Source: Acidobacteriota bacterium
Lineage (GTDB): Bacteria > Acidobacteriota > Blastocatellia > Pyrinomonadales > Pyrinomonadaceae
Direction of reading: 5' to 3'
Assembly: GCA_003223025.1 (NCBI GenBank)
Contig: QHXR01000001.1
Coordinates: 147,738-211,737 of the forward strand
Length of the DNA: 64,000 nt
Positions 46,551-55,499 of the stretch are shown here, piece by piece. The notes beneath the pieces were generated by a model, which was not told the DNA's origin, ran no database searches, and worked only from the letters and a program-made list of their open reading frames with translations. The first letter of the stretch is position 1. Every line of letters begins with the position of its first letter. Position numbers and translations under genes: made by a program.

Positions 46551-47606
46551 ATGAGTGAAAACGGAAACAACTTGATCACGCTCGACGGACTCGAGGTTTA
46601 TTACCGAATCGGCGGCGGACTTTTTCGCGAAGCGAAGAATGTAAAAGCGGTCGACGGAGTGTCACTCGACATTCGGAAAGGCGAGACGCTCGGGCTTGTT
46701 GGCGAGTCGGGGTGCGGAAAGTCGACGCTTGGCAAGGCGATCCTGAGATTGACCGAGCCGACCGGCGGACGCGTTCTCTATAACGGGAAAGATCTCGCGC
46801 ATCTTCCGCAGAAAGCCATGCGAGAGCAGCGAAAACATCTGCAGATGATATTTCAGGATCCCTACGCTTCGCTCAATCCGCGTATGACGGTCGGGAACAT
46901 CATCGGCGAGCCGATCCGGACATTTGGTTTGGCGAATGGAAAGTCGGTGAATGAAAAAGTCGAGAGTTTGATGGAAACGGTCGGCCTCAGTCGTCGATTT
47001 ATCAAGCGATATCCGCACGAGTTTTCCGGCGGACAGCGTCAGCGTATCGGAATCGCGCGAGCACTCGCGGTCGATCCGGAATTCATCGTCGCCGACGAAC
47101 CGATCTCGGCGCTCGACGTCTCGATCCAGGCACAGATCATGAATTTGATGGAGCGCCTGCAGGCCGAGAAGAATCTGACATATCTGTTCATCTCGCACGA
47201 CCTGCGTGCGGTTCGGCATTTATCGGATCGAGTCGCGGTAATGTATCTCGGAAAGATCGTCGAGCTCGCGAACGGCAAAGAGATCTATGCCGAGCCGCTG
47301 ATGCCGTATTCGAAAGCGCTCATCTCCGCCGTTCCGGTCCCCGATCCCGATATCGAAGCGACCCGCGAGCGTATCATTCTCACAGGTGATGTGCCGTCGC
47401 CGATCAATCCTCCATCCGGCTGTCACTTTCACACTCGCTGCGCGTTCGCGATCGAAGAATGTAAGAAGATCGTGCCAGCGCTCGCTGAGATCAAACCGCG
47501 ACATTTCGCATCATGCATTCGCATCAACCCCGAGCATCCGCACATCGAGCACAACGACGGAATGGGCGCGATCGGAGCCGGTGAAAAAATCGACAGCTCG
47601 TCCTAA
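46551..47606 (+). CDS. dppF: Peptide ABC transporter ATPase (DppF/OppF type)
   Basis: A 351-residue ABC ATPase, partner of DppD. Walker [11 protein letters not shown]-loop [15 protein letters not shown], signature FSGGQRQR, Walker [13 protein letters not shown], switch [10 protein letters not shown], and the C-terminal [14 protein letters not shown] cysteine block of OppF/DppF. ATG at 46551 is preferred to the in-frame TTG at 46548. It is the last gene of the operon; an A-rich tract follows. Confidence 0.94.
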   Translation: MSENGNNLITLDGLEVYYRIGGGLFREAKNVKAVDGVSLDIRKGETLGLVGESGCGKSTLGKAILRLTEPTGGRVLYNGKDLAHLPQKAMREQRKHLQMIFQDPYASLNPRMTVGNIIGEPIRTFGLANGKSVNEKVESLMETVGLSRRFIKRYPHEFSGGQRQRIGIARALAVDPEFIVADEPISALDVSIQAQIMNLMERLQAEKNLTYLFISHDLRAVRHLSDRVAVMYLGKIVELANGKEIYAEPLMPYSKALISAVPVPDPDIEATRERIILTGDVPSPINPPSGCHFHTRCAFAIEECKKIVPALAEIKPRHFASCIRINPEHPHIEHNDGMGAIGAGEKIDSSS

Positions 47607-47616
47607 AAAAAAAATC

Positions 47617-47646
47617 TTGACATCGAAAACCGCCGCGCTCTAACAT
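47617..47646 (+). promoter_or_regulatory. Candidate promoter of the YD-repeat gene
   Basis: TTGACA (47617-47622), an 18-nt spacer, then TAACAT (47641-47646). It implies a leader of about 180 nt before the ATG at 47834; the leader shows no riboswitch I recognise, but has a good ribosome site (CGGAGGAAAACT). Confidence 0.5.
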
Positions 47647-47833
47647 CTCTTTTAACCAAGCTATCTATCGAACAAGGGAAAGAATCGAATCTCACGATTT
47701 TTTGATTTCCTAGTCGGATACAAAAGACTTTTACAGCAAGAAACTCCCTAGAAGTTTCCCGCCGTAGCCGAGTTCTGTCTCTTTCCACGGTTACTAAACA
47801 GAACAACCAACCTGCCCACATCGGAGGAAAACT

Positions 47834-50800
47834 ATGTTTACGCTCAAGGTCGATGTGTGCCAGAAATTGCGCCTTACCCGCTACACTTACTTGTCAAAAT
47901 TTCTCGCCGTGGCAGTAATGATCGGCATTCTCTCAGTCTCCGTCCCAACGGCTGCGCAAACGATCGCAGTCGAGGCGGAAGGTACATGGCAAGATGCGCG
48001 ATTTGCGCTTCTTTCCAGCGGCCTGTTTCAACAAGCTCCCCGTGCTATCGCAACTTTTCTGACGAGCTTTAGGCTGTCGAAAAAACACATAGCGTCGATC
48101 GACCATATCCAGATCTACCCCGGTCCGGTGAGCGTCAGGCAGGGACAACAAGTCGATTTCTCCGCCGTCGCGTACGACGGTAAAGGAGAGCCCGTTAACG
48201 GTGTTGCTTTTGAATGGAAGTGGACGGATCTCGGTCGAAGACGAGTCGAGCGGCCGCTCCTCAATGCGATTTTGCAGGCGAATATACCCGGATCGTTCGT
48301 GGTTACGGCCAGGGCCGGCGGCCGCGAAGCCAGCGTTCCGGTTACCGTAAGTCAATTTAGAAATCCTGTTCCGATTAACGCTCAGGTATATAGCGTTTCA
48401 TCGAAGACCGGGCGGCGTGTCCCGGTAAAAACAGCCGCACAGCCCGAGGATTCACGCGAAGTCACGGATGAAGCCGCGAATGAACACCAAGCCGCGCTCT
48501 TGCCGGGTGACGGATGGACGGACGGCAACTGGCCTTCGTCCGACGATCCAGGAAATCAAACTGGAAATCCGCCCGGATCCCCCGCCGATGACGGAGCGGG
48601 CAGCGGCAATTTTCAAATCTCGGCACCGCTCGTTTCACTCACGGGCCGAGGCATCAATCTCTCGCTCAATCTGAATTACAACTCTCGCGTCTGGAACAAG
48701 TCCGGATCGGAGCTCAAGTTTGATATAGATCGCGGGGCTCCCGCCCCGGGCTGGTCCTTCGGCTTCGGAAAAATAGTATTCATGGGAGCCGGCGGATGCA
48801 TGCTGGTAGATGCCGACGGAACTCGTCATGGCTACTCCGGACAACTGACTAGTTGGAGCACGGGAATGACCTTCACGGGTCAGACCGCGGACGGAAGCCT
48901 TATCGACTACAACTGCCATTTCAATTACGCGAACTATGGTTATGGTTGGTCGAAGCTGCCGAACGGCAGCTACATCAGTTATTCGACGATCGGTGCAACA
49001 CCCGATCAGGTTTTCCCGACCTCGATCACGGATGCCCAGGGAAATTACATCACGATAACGTACCGCAATCCCGAGAGCCCGCAGATCGATACGATCACCG
49101 ATACTCTGGGACGCGTAATCACGTTTCAGTATGACTCGCTGAACAGGTTCATCTCGGTAACCGTGCCGCGATCGCTCAACGAAGATCCATCGTACGGGAG
49201 CGGCAGTACGAGAGTCGCCGTCCGCCTTCACTATCGGCCGCTGACGCTCAACTACTCGTTCGCTTACGGAATTACACCGGTCGTACGGGACGGCTCGCCA
49301 TCGGTCATCGATGCGATTTACTACCCGGGTACAAAGACGGGTTACTGGTTCGGCGATACCGATTCGTATTCGACATATGGAATGATCACCAAGGTCCTCG
49401 AAGAGCGAGACATGAATTGGAGTGCCGGGCCGGATGAGCAGGGCACGGTTACTCCGGGACCTTTCAATAAGAAGGCTGAGTACAACTATCCGCTCACTCC
49501 ATCGAACGATCCGGATAGGACCAACGGTATCAATCTAGGCGACGCGCCGACGTACACGAGTTTGAAGGAGACGTGGGACGGAGCGGATGTCGCGGGGCCT
49601 ACGACCACGCTTTACGCAGTAAACAACGAAGACTGGAAACATGATGGAACTACGCTAAGCCCCGCCCGCAGCGTCACTATTACTCATCCCAACGGTGTCA
49701 TCAGCCGTCAGTACTCCTATCGAACATTGAATGCGTGGACTGACGGACTGGTGTTTCTGGACGAGACCGTCGTGATGAATGGTTCGACTGAAGTGCCGCT
49801 GGCATCGTCACTTGTCAGTTGGCTTCAGGGATCTCAGTTTGATTACCGGACGCCGCGACCGGCTTGGACAAAAGTCACTGACGAGAACGGTGACATAGTG
49901 AAGACGACGTATGAATACGGGACCGGAAGGTTTAATCAGGTGACGCGCGCCTGTGATCGGGATGACGCGGATGTTCTGATGTCATGCCGGAGCTCGACAT
50001 ACGAGAACGGAACTGCGTATAGCGGTTCTTTCACGACAGCAGGAATTTATATTTCGGGCCGGCATATCTTCAATTTGATCACTTCCGCATCGACCGAAAA
50101 TCCAGACGGCTCGCGGGCCGCGCTGACTCAATACGAATACGACAATTATCAGGCCCAGCCATTTGTAGATGCGCCGGGCGTAGTTCATCACCTCGAGAGC
50201 CATAACGCCTTTTCAACGGCGATGCAAGATGGTCCGAATTGCGTCCATTGGGGTCCCTACTACGAGTGTGCCTTGATGCTCGAGCCTCCCGGCTGTCGCG
50301 ACTGCGAGGAGTGGGAACAAATACCCGTTTACGACCAGGCGACCAACAAGCGAGGGAATATCACGAAGATCACGACGTATGCGGATGCTCAGAATCTCGG
50401 CGGAGCGATCTATGAAACTCGCGGCTACGATATCACGGGTAACATGGCACGCTCGTCCAGCGATTGTTGCGAACAAACGACGATCTTGTATGACGATCCG
50501 AACACCACTGAGATCGATACACAATATGCGTATGCCGTAGAACAAACTCGAGGGGCAGCGGATCCCAACTCACCGCACCGGATCACGACGCGCGCCACTT
50601 ATTCTTTTAACAGCGGCCTTCCAAAAACGGCGACTGACGCGAACGGGAACACGCAAACGACTTGGTACAATCCGGATTCGCTCAGGCCGGTAAAGATCGT
50701 TTCTTCGACCGGAGCTTATACGACGACGTCGTATGACGACGCTGCGATCACGGTCACCGAAGAGGTGCGAGAAAGTAATAACGCTCTGGCGTCAAAGACC

Positions 50801-53800
50801 GTGCGTTATTTCAACGGGATCGGCCTCGTGAAAAAATCGGAGGAATATCGGCCGCTGGCCGTTGTCGACATCGTCGAAACAAAATACACGAATCTGGGCC
50901 AGGAATGGAAAATGTCACGGCCGTATCGCACCGGTGACACGGTCCAATGGTCCGAAAAGACCTACGATGTTCAAGGTCGACTGACAAAAGTCACCGAGCC
51001 GGACGGAAGTGAGACGAACGCGTTCTACAACGAGAGCGCCCTTCCGGATTCGGTGACGGCGAAACCCGGCACGACCGTGAGAGTAGCCGATGCCTGGGGC
51101 CGGCAGCGTTGGGCGAGATACGATCAGCGTGGGCGTGCGATCGAGGTCGTCGAGCCAAATCCGAACGCATCACAAAATCCGGGTGGAGTGATAATCTCGA
51201 ACGGAGCTCCCGTCGCGGGCAGCCTGTTGACCAAATACACATATGACACACTCGGACGTTTGACCCAGACCGAACAGGGACAGCAGACCCGCAAGTTTGC
51301 GTACGACGATCTTGGTCGAGTCATTCGGCAGAAGCTCGCGGAACATTCCGCGACGCTTAACGACGCCGGTCAACTCGTCGGCGCCAATCAACCGGGAGCG
51401 AATTGGAGCGAGGCATTTTGGTTTGATGCTCGTTCGAACGTCACGCTGAAGATAGATCCGCGTGGGGTCAAGACATACCTTTCGTATGAGCTCCCGGGCG
51501 GCGGCACGGACCCGCTCAATCGACTGCAGTCGCGCATATACGACGCATCTGCGCCGCTTGATCCAAGTTCGCCGATCCATCCGGCGCCGTCGGTCGCTTA
51601 TTCATACATGGCCTCCGGCGATAAGACGCGCGTTTCGCAGATTCGAACGTGGGGGATACTAACCGAGGACTACGCCTACGATACGGAAGGCCGCATGAAC
51701 GAATACAAGCAGACGGTCGATTATCGCGGAGATTATCCGATGACGATGAACTATCTCTACGATTCGCTCGGACGTGTGCAGGAGTTGACGTATCCCGCGG
51801 AGTACAGCCCTTACGGAGCTGTCAGAAAGATCGCCCAGCAAATGTATGACGAGTCGAGTCGGGTGTCTGTTCTCAACTACGGCACGGCAGCCAGCATGCA
51901 GCAACAGGCGAGCGATATCGTGTATAACGCTTCGGAGCAGACTACATCGATCAAGATCGGCGGACGGGGAAGATACCAGATCACCGAGGACTACACATTT
52001 GATCAACAGAGCGGCCTTCTGACGAACCAGAAAGTCCGCCGGGGACTGAGCACGCTTCTCGATCTGACGTACGACTACAATCGCGGCAACAGTGTGGGTT
52101 CGCAGAACGGAAAGACCGGGCATCTCACGAAAGTCATCGACAACGTCAACAATAATCGGAACAAGGAATTCGAGTTTGACGCAGTCGGAAGGCTTACGAA
52201 GGTTAAGGGCGGTGTCAACGGTTCGCTGTGGAATGAAAGTTACACTTACGACCGATACGGCAATCGAACCAATGTCGAGAAAAATGGCGTCGGCATTGAC
52301 GGCATGCCAATACCCATCGACGGAATTCCGAATCTGTCGTACGACAACACAAGTAACCGGATTGCGAGTACCGGTTTTACATACGACGCGGCCGGAAACC
52401 AGATCAGCGGCTTTGCGGAAGACGGCACCGCATTAACTTTCGAATACGATGCCGCAAATCGACTCCAGGTCGTGAAGAAGACAAGCGACGGAAGTACTGT
52501 CGAGGCGTATCAGTACGGCTCAACGAACGGACGATTGATGCTATACGATCCCGGTGAAGGAGTTTTAAAGATCTTTGCATCGACCGGAGGTACTATGTTG
52601 GCCGAGTACACGGAATTTCAGGCTGGTATTCCGACTTGGACCAAAGGTTACACATATCTCGGCGAAGCACTGCTCTCAACATTGACACCAAACGGAGCCG
52701 GTGAGGAGATCGTTCAATTTAACCACCCCGATCGACTCGGGACACGAACGATAACGAACCAAGGTTCGTCGACGAGCACCGAGCAAGCGCACCTTCCCTT
52801 CGGAACCGCCCTTAACTCTGAGTCGTCGGTTACAAATAACAGCAAGCGGTTCACGTCGTATGAGCGCAGTTCGCGAACTGGCCTCGATTATGCCGTTAAC
52901 CGAACCTACGATTCCAAGCAGGGACGATTCACGCAGCCGGACCCGATCGGCATGGACGCAGTCGATCTAGGCAATCCGCAAACTCTAAATTTGTACGCGT
53001 ACTGCGGGAACGATCCGGTAAATTACGTCGATCCGAGCGGACTATTCTTTGGACGTTTGTTCAGATGGATAGGCCATCTCATCATGAGTCTTTTCAGATC
53101 CGGGGTAGCTCGGCGAATAGCGATCAGGTTTATTGTCTCGTTCGTGGTCTCGGGAGGAAATATTGGAGTGGCGATAAGGAGTGTCGTTCCGGACATTCTG
53201 CGGGCACTTGGGCTGAGCCCGAATCCTTTACTAACGCCTTCCTGGAATCCGAACCTTCCATACCCGATCGATTTCGGCGGAATCAGTCCGCTGAGCAAGT
53301 ACATTATTTACAACTTGCTCTCTCTAAGCGGTCCGCTCGACTGTAAGATCAAAGCGTTTTTGGATGCTGTAGCATGGGCGGAAGGCGTCGCTGACCACCC
53401 GAACAGCGGATATGGAACGGTGGCTTACGGCCGGGTCACGGGCTCGCGGTCAAATCCAGCGGACCTTCGCGGAAAGACTTTTTCAGGCTCGAATCCGTTG
53501 GTTATTTCGGACTTGTCCAAGCATCCAAATATAAAGGTTAAGTTCAGGCAAAAGAGACCAAACATCACTACCGCCGCGGGACGTTACCAATTCCTAAACC
53601 GGACGTGGAAGAGTTTGAACCTGCCGGACTTTAACCCCGAGAACCAGGATAAAGGCGCGGCTATTCTCCTCGATCGTCGCGGCGGACTTGAACCGCTCAT
53701 GAATGGCGATCTCGAAGGGGCGGTAGATAAAGCGCGGCTTGAGTGGGCGAGCCTTCCAAGATCGCCTTACGGACAAGGAACGAGAAGTTTCGCGGCTTTC

Positions 53801-53845
53801 AAGAAGGTGTTCGAAAGCGCTCTTGCGAGTTGCCAGGGACAGTGA
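47834..53845 (+). CDS. Secreted YD-repeat/Rhs protein with C-terminal GH104 lysozyme-like domain
   Basis: A 2003-residue protein with a Sec signal peptide (FLAVAVMIGILSVSVPTAAQ). An Ig-like domain lies near residues 90-175 (VSVRQGQQVDFSAVAYDGKGEPV), then a long YD-repeat shell with many (Y/F)xYDxxGRLT units (for example YTYDTLGRLTQTEQG, FAYDDLGRVIRQ). The Rhs core ends QPDPIGMDAVDL...YVDPSGLF near residue 1735. After a hydrophobic pre-toxin segment comes a domain from about residue 1838 resembling phage lambda endolysin R: AFLDAVAWAEGV (catalytic Glu1850 aligned with lambda E19), TTAAGRYQFL, DKGAAILLDRRGGLEPLMNGDLEGA and WASLPRSPYGQGT. Likely a cell-wall-degrading polymorphic toxin. Confidence 0.9.
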   Translation: MFTLKVDVCQKLRLTRYTYLSKFLAVAVMIGILSVSVPTAAQTIAVEAEGTWQDARFALLSSGLFQQAPRAIATFLTSFRLSKKHIASIDHIQIYPGPVSVRQGQQVDFSAVAYDGKGEPVNGVAFEWKWTDLGRRRVERPLLNAILQANIPGSFVVTARAGGREASVPVTVSQFRNPVPINAQVYSVSSKTGRRVPVKTAAQPEDSREVTDEAANEHQAALLPGDGWTDGNWPSSDDPGNQTGNPPGSPADDGAGSGNFQISAPLVSLTGRGINLSLNLNYNSRVWNKSGSELKFDIDRGAPAPGWSFGFGKIVFMGAGGCMLVDADGTRHGYSGQLTSWSTGMTFTGQTADGSLIDYNCHFNYANYGYGWSKLPNGSYISYSTIGATPDQVFPTSITDAQGNYITITYRNPESPQIDTITDTLGRVITFQYDSLNRFISVTVPRSLNEDPSYGSGSTRVAVRLHYRPLTLNYSFAYGITPVVRDGSPSVIDAIYYPGTKTGYWFGDTDSYSTYGMITKVLEERDMNWSAGPDEQGTVTPGPFNKKAEYNYPLTPSNDPDRTNGINLGDAPTYTSLKETWDGADVAGPTTTLYAVNNEDWKHDGTTLSPARSVTITHPNGVISRQYSYRTLNAWTDGLVFLDETVVMNGSTEVPLASSLVSWLQGSQFDYRTPRPAWTKVTDENGDIVKTTYEYGTGRFNQVTRACDRDDADVLMSCRSSTYENGTAYSGSFTTAGIYISGRHIFNLITSASTENPDGSRAALTQYEYDNYQAQPFVDAPGVVHHLESHNAFSTAMQDGPNCVHWGPYYECALMLEPPGCRDCEEWEQIPVYDQATNKRGNITKITTYADAQNLGGAIYETRGYDITGNMARSSSDCCEQTTILYDDPNTTEIDTQYAYAVEQTRGAADPNSPHRITTRATYSFNSGLPKTATDANGNTQTTWYNPDSLRPVKIVSSTGAYTTTSYDDAAITVTEEVRESNNALASKTVRYFNGIGLVKKSEEYRPLAVVDIVETKYTNLGQEWKMSRPYRTGDTVQWSEKTYDVQGRLTKVTEPDGSETNAFYNESALPDSVTAKPGTTVRVADAWGRQRWARYDQRGRAIEVVEPNPNASQNPGGVIISNGAPVAGSLLTKYTYDTLGRLTQTEQGQQTRKFAYDDLGRVIRQKLAEHSATLNDAGQLVGANQPGANWSEAFWFDARSNVTLKIDPRGVKTYLSYELPGGGTDPLNRLQSRIYDASAPLDPSSPIHPAPSVAYSYMASGDKTRVSQIRTWGILTEDYAYDTEGRMNEYKQTVDYRGDYPMTMNYLYDSLGRVQELTYPAEYSPYGAVRKIAQQMYDESSRVSVLNYGTAASMQQQASDIVYNASEQTTSIKIGGRGRYQITEDYTFDQQSGLLTNQKVRRGLSTLLDLTYDYNRGNSVGSQNGKTGHLTKVIDNVNNNRNKEFEFDAVGRLTKVKGGVNGSLWNESYTYDRYGNRTNVEKNGVGIDGMPIPIDGIPNLSYDNTSNRIASTGFTYDAAGNQISGFAEDGTALTFEYDAANRLQVVKKTSDGSTVEAYQYGSTNGRLMLYDPGEGVLKIFASTGGTMLAEYTEFQAGIPTWTKGYTYLGEALLSTLTPNGAGEEIVQFNHPDRLGTRTITNQGSSTSTEQAHLPFGTALNSESSVTNNSKRFTSYERSSRTGLDYAVNRTYDSKQGRFTQPDPIGMDAVDLGNPQTLNLYAYCGNDPVNYVDPSGLFFGRLFRWIGHLIMSLFRSGVARRIAIRFIVSFVVSGGNIGVAIRSVVPDILRALGLSPNPLLTPSWNPNLPYPIDFGGISPLSKYIIYNLLSLSGPLDCKIKAFLDAVAWAEGVADHPNSGYGTVAYGRVTGSRSNPADLRGKTFSGSNPLVISDLSKHPNIKVKFRQKRPNITTAAGRYQFLNRTWKSLNLPDFNPENQDKGAAILLDRRGGLEPLMNGDLEGAVDKARLEWASLPRSPYGQGTRSFAAFKKVFESALASCQGQ

Positions 53846-53850
53846 GGATC

Positions 53851-54534
53851 ATGAAAACCGAATCAAGAAGAGGCAATACAGGAATACGCGGGTCCGTACT
53901 TGGGATATGTCTGCTGAGCGTCGGCTGGCTATCCCTGGTCACCTGCGTTTCACCGGAGACGGGACGAAGTAACACGGGAGTTCAGTCAGCAGAGTCGCCA
54001 ATTTCTGAGACAAAGGCTCCGAGCCACGACGCGCCGACGCCGGTACCGCGAAGTTCGACACAAAGGCCTGCGACCGAGCAGACCGGGTTCGGCGCCGAGG
54101 TGAAGGTCCGACGCCCGGTGCCGATTCCCGGGAGCTTGGTTAGCATTCTCAACGGGGATCCAAGTGTCCAGGCGGTCGTTCGAACTTCCGGCGAACCATT
54201 TTCCGCAAAGTGGTTCGTCGCATCCGAGGTCAGCCTGAATGAAGATGGACTCGCGGATCTCATTGTGGGTGCCCATGACGCACGTCTGTTGGGTGCTAAC
54301 ATGGCTCCGTTCTGGGTATTTATTAATTCGTCCGCGGGCTATAAGTCCGCTTTGAAGGTCGATACTCTGGTGTTGGATATTCTCGAGGGGACCACAAACG
54401 GAGTTCGGGACATCCGCACCGAGGAAGTATCGGCAGGGAAGCGGTTCATTACGGTCTATGGATACGCCGGGGAAAAGTATGCGGAGAAATCTTCCTCGAC
54501 TAAAGACATAGACGTCAAGAGCCTCAAACCTTAA
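53851..54534 (+). CDS. Lipoprotein, candidate immunity protein to the GH104 toxin
   Basis: A 227-residue lipoprotein starting 5 bp after the Rhs stop, with GTGAGG as ribosome site. The N-terminal basic and hydrophobic segment ends in a lipobox (LSLVTC); a Pro/Ser/Thr-rich linker follows (residues about 45-80). The rest is a single small domain (ILNGDPSVQAVVRTSGEPFSAKW, DGLADLIVGAHDARLLGAN, FWVFINSSAGYKSALKV) with no family I recognise. Position, tight spacing and periplasm-facing anchoring fit an immunity factor against a muramidase acting in the periplasm; this is inference from context. A strong terminator closes the pair. Confidence 0.7.
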   Translation: MKTESRRGNTGIRGSVLGICLLSVGWLSLVTCVSPETGRSNTGVQSAESPISETKAPSHDAPTPVPRSSTQRPATEQTGFGAEVKVRRPVPIPGSLVSILNGDPSVQAVVRTSGEPFSAKWFVASEVSLNEDGLADLIVGAHDARLLGANMAPFWVFINSSAGYKSALKVDTLVLDILEGTTNGVRDIRTEEVSAGKRFITVYGYAGEKYAEKSSSTKDIDVKSLKP

Positions 54535-54542
54535 CGGCACAC

Positions 54543-54578
54543 AAAAAGAGGCCCGCGAAAACTCGCGGGCCTCTTTTT
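54543..54578. terminator. Bidirectional rho-independent terminator
   Basis: AAAAAGAGGCCCGCGA, loop AAAC, TCGCGGGCCTCTTTTT. Perfect 16-bp stem with A and T tracts on either side, serving the toxin pair and the convergent DUF2383 gene. Confidence 0.95.
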
Positions 54579-54609
54579 CAACAAGCCGAGATATGAATAG
54601 ATTTGATGA

Positions 54610-55158
54610 TCAGTAGCTTGTTGAAGCAGTGTTCGACCTGTCGGTCGGTTCGTTGTTCGCCGCATCACGGAGAGCATTGACACGATCGTGTGCTGCCTGG
54701 ACCGCGACGTACTGAGTCTGGACGGTCTCCATGATGTTTGCCGGAAGAGATTCTTCCAACGCATTTTTGTAAGCGTTCTTCGCAGAATCTTCACCACGTT
54801 CGCACTCGTTCAAGATCGCACCTTCGTCCTTGCCGGTGACGGCGGACTTGATGTTGATCCAGCCGCGGTGAATCGCTGCTGCGATACTGCCGGTATTTTC
54901 CGGGTCACCGCCAAGCGACTGCACAAGCGACTGAAGCTCGCCCGCGAACTGCGACCGCTGCTGCGAAAATTCATAGAAAAGCGATTTCAGGTCCGAGCGC
55001 TCGACGCCCTCTGCCGCTTCCTTGAATCCGTTCTGTCCGTCCTTGCATGTCTCGATCAGTCCGTTGAGCGTTGAGATCACGTCGTCATTCGACGCTGTCG
55101 TCGAGTCGATACTCGCATCGGTCGTTATTGGTTTCGTGGCTTCGTAGTCGTTAATCAT
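54610..55158 (-). CDS. PA2169/DUF2383 four-helix-bundle protein
   Basis: A 182-residue helical protein matching the PA2169/DUF2383 (ferritin-like) family: VISTLNGLIETCKDGQNGFKEAAEGV, LKSLFYEFSQQRSQFAGELQSLVQSLGG, a central HRGWINIKSAVTGKDEGAILNECERGEDSAKNAY block and a C-terminal helix. Function unknown; members are often stress-associated. It has a textbook ribosome site (AAGGAGGTACTTTTC before ATG), suggesting high expression. The bidirectional terminator lies downstream. Confidence 0.88.
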   Translation of the reverse strand: MINDYEATKPITTDASIDSTTASNDDVISTLNGLIETCKDGQNGFKEAAEGVERSDLKSLFYEFSQQRSQFAGELQSLVQSLGGDPENTGSIAAAIHRGWINIKSAVTGKDEGAILNECERGEDSAKNAYKNALEESLPANIMETVQTQYVAVQAAHDRVNALRDAANNEPTDRSNTASTSY

Positions 55159-55499
55159 GAAAAGTACCTCCTTGAAAAATGAAATATCTGAAAAATTATT
55201 GCTGCCAGATTTTGTTAAACAATCAACGTGCCAAACTGAGAAGAACTGGAATTAGACGGCTTTGCGTATGACGAAGGAGGTGTCGCGCAATCCATCAAGA
55301 CAAACGTGCATGAAAGCGGTGCATTCGTCGTTTGGCGTACAAGCCTCGCTTTCCGCTGTGTCATAATCGTTTGAAAACGCGTGACTTTTTAGTGAAATAC
55401 TCCGGACATTGCGTCTATTAATGCAAAGACGAAATAACTGATATGACTGGCCGGCAACCGAGAGGAGCGCTCCAACTCTCGATCCGCAGGCGATTTTTG
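55159..55499. other. Divergent intergenic region
   Basis: About 340 bp between the DUF2383 gene and the signalling operon. No inverted repeat of the kind seen elsewhere and no convincing gene were found. Promoters of both operons must lie here, but none is clear enough to call. Confidence 0.5.

Noticed and set aside
47655-47833. Long leader of the YD-repeat gene as a possible riboswitch
   Set aside because: No conserved core of c-di-GMP, cobalamin, TPP or other known class could be matched by eye.
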